Source of the DNA: Hyphomicrobium_A sp963782555
GTDB taxonomy: Bacteria; Pseudomonadota; Alphaproteobacteria; Rhizobiales; Hyphomicrobiaceae
Reading direction: 5' to 3'
DNA length: 64,000 nt
Assembly: GCA_963782555.1 (NCBI GenBank)
Contig: CAWAKB010000003.1
Span: 682,001 to 746,000, forward strand
Part shown: piece by piece, positions 52,948-61,767 of the stretch
How the letters are laid out: each line of letters begins with the position of its first letter
Position numbering within the stretch: the first letter of the stretch is position 1
Notes under the pieces: generated by a model
The model's input: the letters and a program-made list of their open reading frames with translations, nothing else
Database searches by the model: none
Told to the model about the DNA's origin: nothing
Program-made: the position numbers and the translations under genes

Positions 52948-53486
52948 GTGCAAGCGTGAAAGAGCTGCCGCTGTCCAAGGTTTACGCGCTCATCGAGCCC
53001 GGGCCCGTCGTCCTGCTCTCCACGGCTCATAAGGGGCGCGCCAATGTCATGACCATGTCGTGGCATATGATGGTCGAGTTCGAGCCGCCGCTCATCGCCT
53101 GTGTGGTCAGCGATGCCAATTACAGCTTCGCGGCCTTGCAGGCGACGCGCGAGTGCGTCATTGCCATTCCGCCGAGGGGCATCGCCGAGAAGGTGGTGGG
53201 GGTGGGCAATTGCTCTGGCCGCGACACCGACAAGTTTGCAGCCTTCCGCCTCACGCCGCTTCCGGCCGAGCGCGTCGCGGCGCCGCTCATCGCGGAGTGC
53301 TTCGCAAATCTCGAATGCAAGTTCGCCGAGACGCGCCTCCTCAGCAAATACAACCTCCTTGTTCTGGAGGTGGTGAAGGCCTGGATCGATCCCAAGCAGA
53401 AGGCTCCCAAGACCATCCATCACCAAGGCTATGGAACCTTCGTCGTCGACGGCGAGACGATCAAGCTCAAGTCGAGGATGCGCTAA
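52944..53486 (+). CDS. Flavin reductase-like (FMN-binding split barrel) protein
   Basis: 180 residues from a GTG at 52944, overlapping the previous stop by 4 nt, a sign of translational coupling. The family pattern is GPVVLLSTAHKGRANVMTMS, VSDANYSFAALQATRECVIA and GIAEKVVGVGNCSGRDTDKF. Such proteins bind FMN and reduce flavins, with NAD(P)H as donor; substrate unknown. Confidence 0.85.
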   Translation: MSASVKELPLSKVYALIEPGPVVLLSTAHKGRANVMTMSWHMMVEFEPPLIACVVSDANYSFAALQATRECVIAIPPRGIAEKVVGVGNCSGRDTDKFAAFRLTPLPAERVAAPLIAECFANLECKFAETRLLSKYNLLVLEVVKAWIDPKQKAPKTIHHQGYGTFVVDGETIKLKSRMR

Positions 53487-53489
53487 TTT

Positions 53490-54320
53490 ATGGCCGGCGA
53501 GCGCGCAATCCTCATCACCGGTTGCTCGTCCGGCATCGGGCTGGCCTCGGCGCGCATCCTGAAGGCACGCGGCTGGCGGGTGCTGGCGACCGCGCGCACG
53601 CCGGACGACCTCGACCGCCTCGAAAAGGACGAGGGTGTCGAGGCGCTCAGCCTCGAGTTGTCCGACCCGGCCTCCGTCGCTGCTTGCGCCGAAGATGCTT
53701 TGCGTCGCACCGACGGCAAGCTCGATGCGCTCTTCAACAATGCCGCCTTCGGCCAGGTCGGCGCGGTGGAGGATCTGAGCGCCGATCACTTGCGCCGCCA
53801 GCTCGAGACCAACGTCGTCGGCACGCATGAGCTGACGCGGCACATCTTGAAGGCGATGCGCGCCAACGGGGGAGGCCGCATCGTGCAGTGCTCCTCCGTA
53901 TTAGGGATCGTGTCCGGGCTCTACCGCGGCGCCTACTGCGCTTCCAAGTTCGCGCTCGAGGCTCTGTCGGACGCGCTGCGGCTCGAGCTGCACAACACGC
54001 CCATCCGCGTGTCGATCATCGAGCCGGGACCGATCCAAAGCCGCTTCCTCGCAAGCGCGCTCGCCAACTTCAAGGCGACCATCGACATCGAGGCCTCGCC
54101 CCATCGCGAGACGTATCTGGCGCGCCTTGCTGCGATGGAGGCGGGCGGCAAGACGACGTTCAAGCTGCCGCCGGAGGCCGTCGCCGCCAAGCTCGTGCAT
54201 GCTCTTGAAAGCCCCCGGCCCAAGACGCGCTACTATGTGACGACGCCCACCTATCTCGCAGCGTTTCTCAAACGCGTGCTTCCGACCACGCTGCTCGACC
54301 GCTTCCTCTTGGGGATGTGA
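53490..54320 (+). CDS. Short-chain dehydrogenase/reductase
   Basis: 276 residues, starting 3 nt after the flavin reductase stop. The SDR signatures are intact: cofactor motif TGCSSGIG (10-17), NNA (about 87) and the catalytic S-Y-K set in CSSVLGIVSGLYRGAYCASK (about 132-151). ATARTP after the second strand favours NADP(H). Substrate unknown; the operon with BtuF-like and flavin reductase genes does not settle it. Confidence 0.88.
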   Translation: MAGERAILITGCSSGIGLASARILKARGWRVLATARTPDDLDRLEKDEGVEALSLELSDPASVAACAEDALRRTDGKLDALFNNAAFGQVGAVEDLSADHLRRQLETNVVGTHELTRHILKAMRANGGGRIVQCSSVLGIVSGLYRGAYCASKFALEALSDALRLELHNTPIRVSIIEPGPIQSRFLASALANFKATIDIEASPHRETYLARLAAMEAGGKTTFKLPPEAVAAKLVHALESPRPKTRYYVTTPTYLAAFLKRVLPTTLLDRFLLGM

Positions 54321-54326
54321 AGAGCT

Positions 54327-54707
54327 TCACAGGCTCTCGTTCATGCGGCGCAGGCGCTTAGCCAGCCGCCGCATCAGGTCGAGCGCGAAGGCGGGGTTCT
54401 TCTGCACCAGATAGAGAAAGGCCTTCTCGTCGATTACGGCGACCTCGGTCGGCTCGCGGGCAATGGCCGTGGCGCTGCGCGCAGACCCGTCGATCAACGC
54501 CATCTCGCCGAACGTCCCGTTGGGCCCCACCGTCTCCAGCACCGCGCCGGCGGCGGTGATGCCGACCATGCCCGAGCGCACCACGTACATGCAGGCGCCA
54601 TCGTCATCCTGGACAAAGATTTTCTCGTCCGCGGCAAAGCGCTTGAGCGGAAATCCGCCCTGCGCCAAGAGATCGAAATCGAAGGCCGTCTCCGCCATGC
54701 GCCGCAT
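54327..54707 (-). CDS. Stand-alone cyclic nucleotide-binding domain protein
   Basis: 126 residues from ATG 54707 (ATG 54698 is an alternative). The cNMP-binding fold is visible: FAADEKIFVQDDDGACMYVV, GPNGTFGEMALIDGSARSAT (the phosphate-binding GEMAL...R-S-A-T cassette). There is no helix-turn-helix, unlike Crp, so it is not a transcription factor on its own. Convergent with the SDR gene. Confidence 0.88.
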   Translation of the reverse strand: MRRMAETAFDFDLLAQGGFPLKRFAADEKIFVQDDDGACMYVVRSGMVGITAAGAVLETVGPNGTFGEMALIDGSARSATAIAREPTEVAVIDEKAFLYLVQKNPAFALDLMRRLAKRLRRMNESL

Positions 54708-54884
54708 CTCGCGAGAAGTGGAACCCCGACACTAAGCCCGAGGTTTCATTGGGACAACCACGTCCCTCAAGCGTGGCAGCGGTGATACGCTCACGCAGCA
54801 GAGGCGCCGAAAGCGCGCCAATCGAGGCGACAGGGCCACGTTTTTCCTGTATCGGGCCTATACAAGCAGAAGGGGGGCCAGGGG

Positions 54885-56696
54885 ATGGCAGACACCACTG
54901 CGCCAAAGCCCTCGATGTGGGGCCGCGCGACCGACTATCTGCTGGGGCGCAACACGCTGATCGGTGTCGCCTCGATCATGCTGCTGCTGATCTCCGGTTT
55001 CGCCACCTGGCACGGGATGCGCGACTTCATCGTGGGCGTATCTACATCGCCAGCGGCGGCCTCGCAGGACCTGCCGGGCGGTCTCTCCTTCTCCAGCGAC
55101 TTCCTCGTCATCATCGTTGTGGTCGCGCTCACCTTCCTCATGTGGCTGATGTTGCGCGAGACGTTCGCGCAGGGTCGCCGCTTCACCGACCGGCTGATCA
55201 CCTTCCCGCTCTATGTGTTCCTGGCCATCTGGTCGATCGGCTTCGGATACGGGTTCTGGTGGAGCCTCATTGCCGGCGAGGAGGCGACACGCACCGGTCT
55301 TGCCGGACTGCAGCAGGATGCGGGCGATGCTGCAACCGCTGTTGCCGCTCGGCTGGCCGCAGTGAAGGTTGGGCTCGACGGCGTCGTCACCTGGTCGGAA
55401 ACGCAGATGGCGCGCGAGGAATCGAGCGGCAGCTCTTGCGGCACGTCATCTGGCGCCGGCCGCGGGCCACTCTACAATGCCCGTGTCGGTGTGCGCGACC
55501 AGATCGCCTCGCTGCGCGACGGGGTGGAGAATTCCTGGGTCAAACCGGTGCAGGCCGACATCGCCTCACTGCAGCAGAGCGTCGCCTCGCTCGAGGGCAC
55601 CACGGTCGCAGAGCGGCAGGCGAGCTTCAATGCCATGGCGACCAACATCCGCTCGCGCGCCCGCGACATTGCGGCCCGCTCCAACGAGCTCGGGAAATCC
55701 ACTGCGACAGAGATGCGCGCGATTGCCGCCGCCGTCTCGGTGCCGCCGGGGCAGACGGGGTTCTCGTGCTACGACCCGACGCTGGCGCAGCGCCTGACGC
55801 AAGCCGCGTTGCAGGCCGACCAGCCGGCCGTGCTCCAGTTGCGAGAGGCGGCTTTCAACGAGGGCCCCGCCGGTGTCGCCAACGCCATTAAGCGTCTGTG
55901 GCAGAACATCGGCGTCTACCTTTCGAGCCTCATTGGCTTCGTTTCCGGCAAGACGGCGGAAGGGACAACGGGCGGCGGCCAACCCATCACCGGGCGCGAC
56001 ATGATTGCGCTGCTCGCCACCATAGGCATAGATCTTGGACTCTTGGTGCTGGCGATCCTCAATCCGCCACCACCGGAAAGCAAGCGGCCCTCGTCGCAGG
56101 TTGTCCGTCAGATCCGCGCCGCCATTGATACCGCGATTGCGCGCGCGCCCGGTGCCACCATCGAGTGGGTGCGCCGCCACTTCATCTCTCATCGCGGCAT
56201 CTCGTATCTTGTGATCCCTAACCTTGCCGGCTGCGATCCCGACAATGAGGACGAGTGCCGCAAGGGGCTGGCCATGAACCAGCTCGCCGGCGTGCTCGAC
56301 GACATGGGGCTAGTGCGCTGGCCCAAAAAGGGTCCTTGGTGGAAGTTGCGCAAGGAAGGCGAACTCGACAAGCTCAAGAAGGAGGAGAGCCTCGGCAGCG
56401 ACACCGACCTCACGATAATGCGGAATGAATGGAGAGATAGACTTAGGAAGCAGGGCATTCCGGAGGACAAGCTGAAGGACGAGGTCCTGGACAAGGCCAT
56501 GCCAATCCGCAACCACGGCCTGTTCTCCAAGGCCGAGCGCGCGCTCACGATCGCCGGCTGGAGCGAGAAGGCGCGCCGCGACATCGAGATCTTCCGCCTC
56601 GAGGATGTCGAGGGCCTGACGCCGCTGCTGATGGTGCTCAACGAGGACGGCACGCCCAATCCGGCCGAGGCCGAAGGCAGCGCTGCGCCCGCGTAG
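54885..56696 (+). CDS. Polytopic membrane protein with periplasmic coiled coil, distant paralogue of the 19-21.7 kb protein
   Basis: 603 residues from ATG 54885. Helices at about 24-45, 75-95 and 112-132 (the last VFLAIWSIGFGYGFWWSLIA) are followed by a coiled-coil region of about 135-320 with SSCGTSSGAGRGP. A further helix at about 370-390 (IALLATIGIDLGLLVLAILN) leads to a cytoplasmic C-terminal domain. The arrangement and the helix-3 and Cys-Ser-Gly motifs repeat those of the protein at 19075-21711. It has a Glu/Lys-rich domain from about 480 and no low-complexity tail. Function unknown. Confidence 0.78.
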   Translation: MADTTAPKPSMWGRATDYLLGRNTLIGVASIMLLLISGFATWHGMRDFIVGVSTSPAAASQDLPGGLSFSSDFLVIIVVVALTFLMWLMLRETFAQGRRFTDRLITFPLYVFLAIWSIGFGYGFWWSLIAGEEATRTGLAGLQQDAGDAATAVAARLAAVKVGLDGVVTWSETQMAREESSGSSCGTSSGAGRGPLYNARVGVRDQIASLRDGVENSWVKPVQADIASLQQSVASLEGTTVAERQASFNAMATNIRSRARDIAARSNELGKSTATEMRAIAAAVSVPPGQTGFSCYDPTLAQRLTQAALQADQPAVLQLREAAFNEGPAGVANAIKRLWQNIGVYLSSLIGFVSGKTAEGTTGGGQPITGRDMIALLATIGIDLGLLVLAILNPPPPESKRPSSQVVRQIRAAIDTAIARAPGATIEWVRRHFISHRGISYLVIPNLAGCDPDNEDECRKGLAMNQLAGVLDDMGLVRWPKKGPWWKLRKEGELDKLKKEESLGSDTDLTIMRNEWRDRLRKQGIPEDKLKDEVLDKAMPIRNHGLFSKAERALTIAGWSEKARRDIEIFRLEDVEGLTPLLMVLNEDGTPNPAEAEGSAAPA

Positions 56697-56709
56697 TCGC
56701 GAAACCGGC

Positions 56710-56967
56710 TCAGCGCCCGCGCCAGAGCCAAAGCGTGAGCGCGGCGCCGGCGATCGCGAAGACGTAGAGCAAAATCGGCCATACGAGCCCGAGGACCACC
56801 CCCAGGTGGAAGCCCATGAAGGCGCCGGCGATCCCGATCAGCGCAAAGGTAGCGTCGCTGGCGCCGGTGAAGTTCCGGCCGAGCCAGCTTTGCCCATAGC
56901 GCGTCATCGCGATGCCGACGGCGACACCGATGAGGATGAGAGTAAGCAAATTGCCGATCGCGGTCAT
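56710..56967 (-). CDS. Small membrane protein resembling the YeaQ/YmgE group
   Basis: 85 residues from ATG 56967 behind GGGGG. Three hydrophobic helices with glycines (LLTLILIGVAVGIAMTRYGQ; ALIGIAGAFMGFHLGVVLGL) recall the transglycosylase-associated YeaQ/YmgE family, whose function is unknown. Convergent with the preceding membrane gene. Confidence 0.65.
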   Translation of the reverse strand: MTAIGNLLTLILIGVAVGIAMTRYGQSWLGRNFTGASDATFALIGIAGAFMGFHLGVVLGLVWPILLYVFAIAGAALTLWLWRGR

Positions 56968-57077
56968 GTCTGTCCCCCAGTCCAGCGTCCGATTGCTGGT
57001 GCCCCAACGTCGAATCATGCCGGAGCATTCTATCGGACGGCTTGAGACTACTGGAAATCCGCAGCGATTCCGATAGA

Positions 57078-57557
57078 TCACGCACGATGATAGGGGTGGC
57101 GCGCCAGGATCGTTGCGGCGCGGTAGAGCTGCTCGGCGAGCACGATGCGGGCAAGCCCGTGCGGCAAGGTCATGGGCCCCAGCGATAATTTGAGGGTGGC
57201 GGCGTCGAGCGCCGCAGCGCCGTGCCCGTCCGGACCGCCGATGAGGAACGCCGCCGCCTTGGCTCCGCCGTCACGCCGCTCGGCGAGCCAGCGCGCGAAC
57301 GCTTCGCTCGACAGCGCCCGCCCCTGCCCGTGGAGCACGACCTTGACCTCGGCTGCGCCGGCGGCCTTCGACAGCCGTTGTCCCTCGTCCGCCTTGCGCA
57401 AGTCGGCGGTCGCGGCGCGGCTTTCGGTGATTTCGGAGAGCTTCAGGGGGCCGAGGCTCAGGGCGCGTCCGGCCGCGTCGCAACGCATAGCGTAGCGGTC
57501 ATAGAGATCACGCTCCGCGTCCTTCAAGCGGCCGACGGCTGCAACGATGAGGCGCAT
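57078..57557 (-). CDS. rlmH: 23S rRNA (pseudouridine1915-N3)-methyltransferase
   Basis: 159 residues, MRLIVAAVGRLKDAERDLYD, then AAFLIGGPDGHG (SAM-binding GGxxG) and the C-terminal LGPMTLPHGLARIVLAEQLY and RAATILARHPYHRA, all RlmH signatures of a SPOUT-type knotted methyltransferase. It modifies helix 69 of 23S rRNA. It lies just after rsfS, the usual nadD-rsfS-rlmH order. Confidence 0.95.
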   Translation of the reverse strand: MRLIVAAVGRLKDAERDLYDRYAMRCDAAGRALSLGPLKLSEITESRAATADLRKADEGQRLSKAAGAAEVKVVLHGQGRALSSEAFARWLAERRDGGAKAAAFLIGGPDGHGAAALDAATLKLSLGPMTLPHGLARIVLAEQLYRAATILARHPYHRA

Positions 57558-57623
57558 GGGCGCTCTCCCCGCAATGTCAGCGGGACCTCAAACGCCGGCG
57601 CCCGTGCGTGTCTCGGCGCTAGC

Positions 57624-58034
57624 TCAGTGAGCGACCTGCTCGCCCGGGCGCTCCGCCGACCACATCTTTTCGAGGTTGTAGAACTCGCGCACCTCGGGCC
57701 GGAACACGTGGACGATGATATCGCCGGTGTCGAGCAGGACCCAGTCGCACGCCTCGAGGCCTTCGATGCGTACGCGACCGAAGCCTTTGTCCTTGAGCTT
57801 CTTCTGGAGCTGCTCGGCGATCGCGCCCACGTGCCGGTCCGACCGGCCCGATGCGATCACCATGAAATCACCGATGGAAGACTTTCCTGCCAGGTCAATC
57901 GTCACGACCTCCTCGGCCTTGGCCTCGTCGAGCCAGTGGACGATGTCCTTGAGCATGGCAGCCGGCTTGTGTCGTTGCGACAAAAGCTCGGCGGGAGGCG
58001 TGCCCCGTCGGGCACCCTCAAGTGCGGTCCGCAT
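57624..58034 (-). CDS. rsfS: Ribosome silencing factor
   Basis: 136 residues from ATG 58034 (ATG 57956 gives 110). The core EEVVTIDLAGKSSIGDFMVI, ASGRSDRHVGAIAEQLQKKL and EACDWVLLDTGDIIVHVFRP is RsfS (Iojap). It binds L14 and blocks subunit joining when nutrients fall. The longer start is kept because alphaproteobacterial homologues often carry an N-terminal extension. Confidence 0.94.
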   Translation of the reverse strand: MRTALEGARRGTPPAELLSQRHKPAAMLKDIVHWLDEAKAEEVVTIDLAGKSSIGDFMVIASGRSDRHVGAIAEQLQKKLKDKGFGRVRIEGLEACDWVLLDTGDIIVHVFRPEVREFYNLEKMWSAERPGEQVAH

Positions 58035-58249
58035 CGTGTGCTGGATTTCCTTTCCTCATTCACCCCGAAAGGGCTGACGCCGAAGTCCCTGTTTGCCCGG
58101 TATGCTCCGGCGCTTGTTGTGGCGGTATAGAGTGCTGGCCGCCGACGCAAAACATACCCGCTGCCCCCGGGGGGCATCAATACCTTTCCAACGCGGGGAC
58201 AACGGCCGCGTCCCGCCGTTGTGACAAAAAACTATTATATTACGACAGG

Positions 58250-58882
58250 TTATCGGCCATTCTCGGCCCTCAGCGCGGTCGAGGAGGCCTCCGAGAGCCG
58301 GGTGCTGAGAAAGACCCAGGCGGGCGGCTTGTGCCCCGGTAGCCGGGCGGCGCGGGCTTCCGGCAGCCTCGAGCGCGCGAGAAAGCGGGCGGCAGGGGAG
58401 GCGAGCGCCTTCAGGTGCCAGCCGGGTCGGTCGACCACGGCGATTGGTACAAGTTGCGCAATGTCGCGCCAGTGCTGCCAGTGGTGAAAGGTTGCAAGGT
58501 TGTCGGCACCCATCACCCACACGAAACGGACGCGCGGCAGGTGCTCGGTCACGTAGCGGATGGTTGCGTAGGTGTAGGGGCTGCCGAGCTCGGCTTCGAA
58601 GCCGGTGATCTTGATGGCTGGGCTTCGCGCGAAGGCGCGGCTCGCCGACATGCGCTCCTCGAGGCCGGGGAGACGGGCACCCGATTTCAGCGGGTTCCCG
58701 GGCGTCACCATCCACCAGAGCTGGTCGAGCTTCAGCCGGTTGAGGGCCGTGAGGGCACAAACGGCGTGGCCCTCGTGCGGCGGATTGAAACTGCCGCCCA
58801 TGAGTCCGATCCGCTGGCCAGGGGCAGCAAGCGGCGTTCGCACATGCAGGGTGCCGGAGCTTTGGAGTGCGGATCGGAGCAT
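58250..58882 (-). CDS. nadD: Nicotinate-nucleotide adenylyltransferase
   Basis: 210 residues from ATG 58882. The nucleotidyltransferase motif GGSFNPPHEGH (about 29-39) is intact, with LDQLWWMVTPGNPLK and FVWVMGADNLATFHHW. NadD adenylates nicotinate mononucleotide in NAD synthesis. It heads the nadD-rsfS-rlmH block. Confidence 0.94.
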   Translation of the reverse strand: MLRSALQSSGTLHVRTPLAAPGQRIGLMGGSFNPPHEGHAVCALTALNRLKLDQLWWMVTPGNPLKSGARLPGLEERMSASRAFARSPAIKITGFEAELGSPYTYATIRYVTEHLPRVRFVWVMGADNLATFHHWQHWRDIAQLVPIAVVDRPGWHLKALASPAARFLARSRLPEARAARLPGHKPPAWVFLSTRLSEASSTALRAENGR

Positions 58883-59251
58883 GGAATTGTCGTTAAGGCC
58901 GGTGGGAGGCGGATTGTAGGCGCAGGCGCGGCCGCCTGCAAATCTTCAATGCGCGCCGAATCCTTTCAGAATTGATGCGGACTGCGTGGTGCCCGGAGCC
59001 AGATTTCGCCGGGAGCTCGAACGTGCCGTGCGCCGATCGCCCAGAGTTGGTTCCTTAGGTGCCGAGCACGGAAGGCAAAAGGTCAAAATAATTGAATTGC
59101 CCGACGGATTTGCAGGCGCGTCTCGGGATAAGGGGCGAGCTGGCAATTCTGGGGGAAGACGACAGCGTTTGAATGAAAACCAAGTTGCCGGTGCGCGAGC
59201 ATGAAAGTGAGCGACGACGCCGGTGTCAACAACAACCGGGGAGGATTTCGA

Positions 59252-60793
59252 GTGACTTTCATCCAATCGAATATCCGCATGTACAGCTGCGGCATCGCCG
59301 TCGCTGCTGCGGCGGGGCTGGCCTTAGCGCCTATAAGTGCGTTCGCGCACGGCAGTAGCCACCACTCGCCCGGCGGCGATCCCACCATTCCAAGCTTCTA
59401 TCCCACGCCCACGCACCACTACTTGAAGCACAGCGTGGACATATGCGACCAGGGCAGCTTCTTCGTCGGCGGCATGCTGAAGAAGACGTACTACGAGCGC
59501 TCGTCGACCCGCAGCGCAACGCCTCAGGTCGTCATGATCGGGCAGATGTACGTCGAGTTCCAGTTCCCGATGAAGTACAACGACTATCCGGTGATCTTCG
59601 TGAGCGGCGGCGCGCATACCGGAGCGAGCCTCGAGTCCACGCCCGACGGTCGGGAAGGCTGGGGGCCCTACGCTCTGCGCCACAACATTCCGACCTTTAT
59701 CGTCGATCAGTCGGGACGCGGACGCTCGGGCTTCGACGCCAGCGTCATTCATGAAGGTGTCGCACTGCTGACAGACGGCGATCCCTCCAACGATGCCGAA
59801 GGAAAAGCTCTCATTCCCAACTTCCTCGTCTTGGGAACGGCGGACTGGTGGAACGGCACGTTCGGACATCTCGTCAATCCGGCCACGGGTCAGCCGACCG
59901 GACCTGGCCCGGCCAACGTCCTTGTCGATCAACTGGTCCCGCACGGCTGGAGCTCGCTGGATACGGACACCAATCACGGGCCGGGCGTGATGCCTCAGTT
60001 CCCGATTCACGCGACAAGCCCCGAGATCATTCCTGACAATCTGGTTCCCAAGGGCGAGCAGGTCCCCGGTACCATTGCCGGCCCGATGGAATACTATCTG
60101 CTCAACTACTGGCGGGAGCTGGTTCCGAACTCGGAGCAGACGCTGCCTTACGGTCTATGCCCCACCTGCGATCCGCAGGCGATCGCCGGCGGTGGGTTTT
60201 TCGCTTCCGGACATACCTGGACGTCGAGGAACATCGCGGAGCTGGTTGAGCAGCTCGGCAAAATCTATGGCGGTGCCATCGTTGCGACGCACTCCCAGGG
60301 AGGTCCGACCGGGTACCATGCAATGCGCTACCTGAAGCAGCACGGCACTTTGAAATACCTCAAGGGCCTGATCACCATCGAGGGCACGTCAGTGACCCTG
60401 GCCGGGGCCGGTTTGACGGCAGCGGACTTCGACGACGTTCCGCAGCTGGTCGTAAAGGGCGACTATTCGGGCACGAGCTCGGCATCGCAGGGTATCGTCG
60501 ACGCCATCATTGCAAGGCGCCACGATCACATGGGACATGCCGCAGTTGAGTACATCAAGCTCGACGAGGCTCCGAGCAGTGCCAACGCCTGGCCCTACCC
60601 GCTCCGTCGGCCGATCATGCAGGGCATCACCCACATGATGATGGACGGCAGCGATGAAGGCCGCGGCTACGACAGCAGCGACATCATGCAGGTCATTCTG
60701 AATTGGAGTAACGCGCACATCGCCAAGATGAGCAAGACGATGCAGTGCACCAATAATGGCAGCGACCACCACGGTGGCAAGAATCACTGGTAG
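59252..60793 (+). CDS. Secreted alpha/beta-hydrolase family protein
   Basis: 513 residues from a GTG at 59252 behind GGGGAGGA. A signal peptide (YSCGIAVAAAAGLALAPISA) precedes a His-rich start (HGSSHHSPGG). The fold is recognised by VIFVSGGAHTG, the nucleophile elbow THSQGG (about 345-350) and the likely oxyanion and acid regions later on. An esterase or lipase-like activity is probable; the substrate is unknown. The C-terminal end is again His/Asn-rich (SDHHGGKNHW). Confidence 0.82.
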   Translation: MTFIQSNIRMYSCGIAVAAAAGLALAPISAFAHGSSHHSPGGDPTIPSFYPTPTHHYLKHSVDICDQGSFFVGGMLKKTYYERSSTRSATPQVVMIGQMYVEFQFPMKYNDYPVIFVSGGAHTGASLESTPDGREGWGPYALRHNIPTFIVDQSGRGRSGFDASVIHEGVALLTDGDPSNDAEGKALIPNFLVLGTADWWNGTFGHLVNPATGQPTGPGPANVLVDQLVPHGWSSLDTDTNHGPGVMPQFPIHATSPEIIPDNLVPKGEQVPGTIAGPMEYYLLNYWRELVPNSEQTLPYGLCPTCDPQAIAGGGFFASGHTWTSRNIAELVEQLGKIYGGAIVATHSQGGPTGYHAMRYLKQHGTLKYLKGLITIEGTSVTLAGAGLTAADFDDVPQLVVKGDYSGTSSASQGIVDAIIARRHDHMGHAAVEYIKLDEAPSSANAWPYPLRRPIMQGITHMMMDGSDEGRGYDSSDIMQVILNWSNAHIAKMSKTMQCTNNGSDHHGGKNHW

Positions 60794-61184
60794 TCGCCAC
60801 TCTTCTCTACGATCCCTGGAGCGGCCGCCGGCGGGCGGCCGCTCTTTCATTTTCTGTCACGTATTGGGGCGTCTGCGGCAATCGTGGTGGCCTAACTCTC
60901 GCTTACGAACTTCGAATGCAAACCAAATCCTTCCTGAATTGATGCGACATGCAACCCCGGTAACGGGGCAGTCATCATTGCTCGGTCAATGCTGTTGGCA
61001 GTGTAGGACGCGCGTATCTGCGGAGGCGCCACATGTGCCAGCGCCGCTTTCACATGACCGAAGAGCACCACGCTCGCTCGGCGCTCGCGCCCGTGCGCGC
61101 GGCGAGCGCCGCGGCGGCGCAAAGGCGTAGCCGCGAGCGCAGCGAAGGTGCGCGCGAGGCTCTGGTGCGAGCGGAACCCCTTCC
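60794..61184. other. Intergenic region with terminator, no gene
   Basis: About 390 nt between the hydrolase and an NTF2-like gene. Apart from the strong terminator at its start I see only short open frames of GC-rich, Arg-heavy composition that do not look coding. Confidence 0.6.
60819..60853 (+). terminator. Rho-independent terminator of the secreted hydrolase
   Basis: GAGCGGCCGCC (60819-60829) pairs perfectly with GGCGGCCGCTC (60834-60844) around a 4-nt loop, followed by TTTCATTTT. Confidence 0.88.
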
Positions 61185-61670
61185 ATGCTGAACGACCATC
61201 TGCTCGCGCCCGTGCTCATCGCCCTGACGCTTTTCGCCCCGCCGGTGGGCGCGGCGGCGGCCCAGCGTGCCGAGGACGAGATCCGCACAGCGCTCGTCCG
61301 GTGGACGCAAGACTTCAACGCGGGCAAGGCCGATGCCGTGTGCTCGCTGTTCTCGCCGCAGCTGCGCTACGATTTTCGCGGCTATCCCGAGCGCGGATAT
61401 CAGGACATCTGCTCGCGCCTCAAGAGCTCGCTCGCCGATAGCGGCAAGCACTACGCCTACGCGCTCGACCTCCGGGAGATCCTGGTCTCCGGCGACATCG
61501 CCGTCGTGCGCCTCGTGTGGACGCTCACGGTCACGCTCGGCAACGGGCAGGCGGTGACCTCGGTCGAGCCCGGCATGGACGTCTTTCGCCGGGAGCCCGA
61601 CGGCTCCTGGAAAATCATCCGCTATCTCGCCTACGAGGCGCCCGAGCGTCTCGCCACCCCGGAGAAATGA
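61185..61670 (+). CDS. Exported SnoaL/NTF2-like (DUF4440-type) protein
   Basis: 161 residues from ATG 61185. A signal peptide (ending AAAAQ about 25) is followed by a cone-shaped NTF2-like fold: EDEIRTALVRWTQDFNAGKA, DAVCSLFSPQLRYDF and DVFRREPDGSWKIIRYLAYE. Such periplasmic proteins bind small hydrophobic ligands or act on them; no catalytic residues can be assigned. Confidence 0.8.
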   Translation: MLNDHLLAPVLIALTLFAPPVGAAAAQRAEDEIRTALVRWTQDFNAGKADAVCSLFSPQLRYDFRGYPERGYQDICSRLKSSLADSGKHYAYALDLREILVSGDIAVVRLVWTLTVTLGNGQAVTSVEPGMDVFRREPDGSWKIIRYLAYEAPERLATPEK

Positions 61671-61767
61671 GGTTTCAGACTGGTGCCTAAGTTCCACGTG
61701 TTCACGCAACCATTTTTCAAGTCGTTGGTTTGGCCCTTTGCCGCTTTCAAAAAACAGGAGGTGTCCA

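Noticed and set aside
58234..58239. TATAAT on the minus strand between nadD and rsfS
   Set aside because: No acceptable -35 at 16-18 nt, and nadD-rsfS-rlmH are normally cotranscribed.
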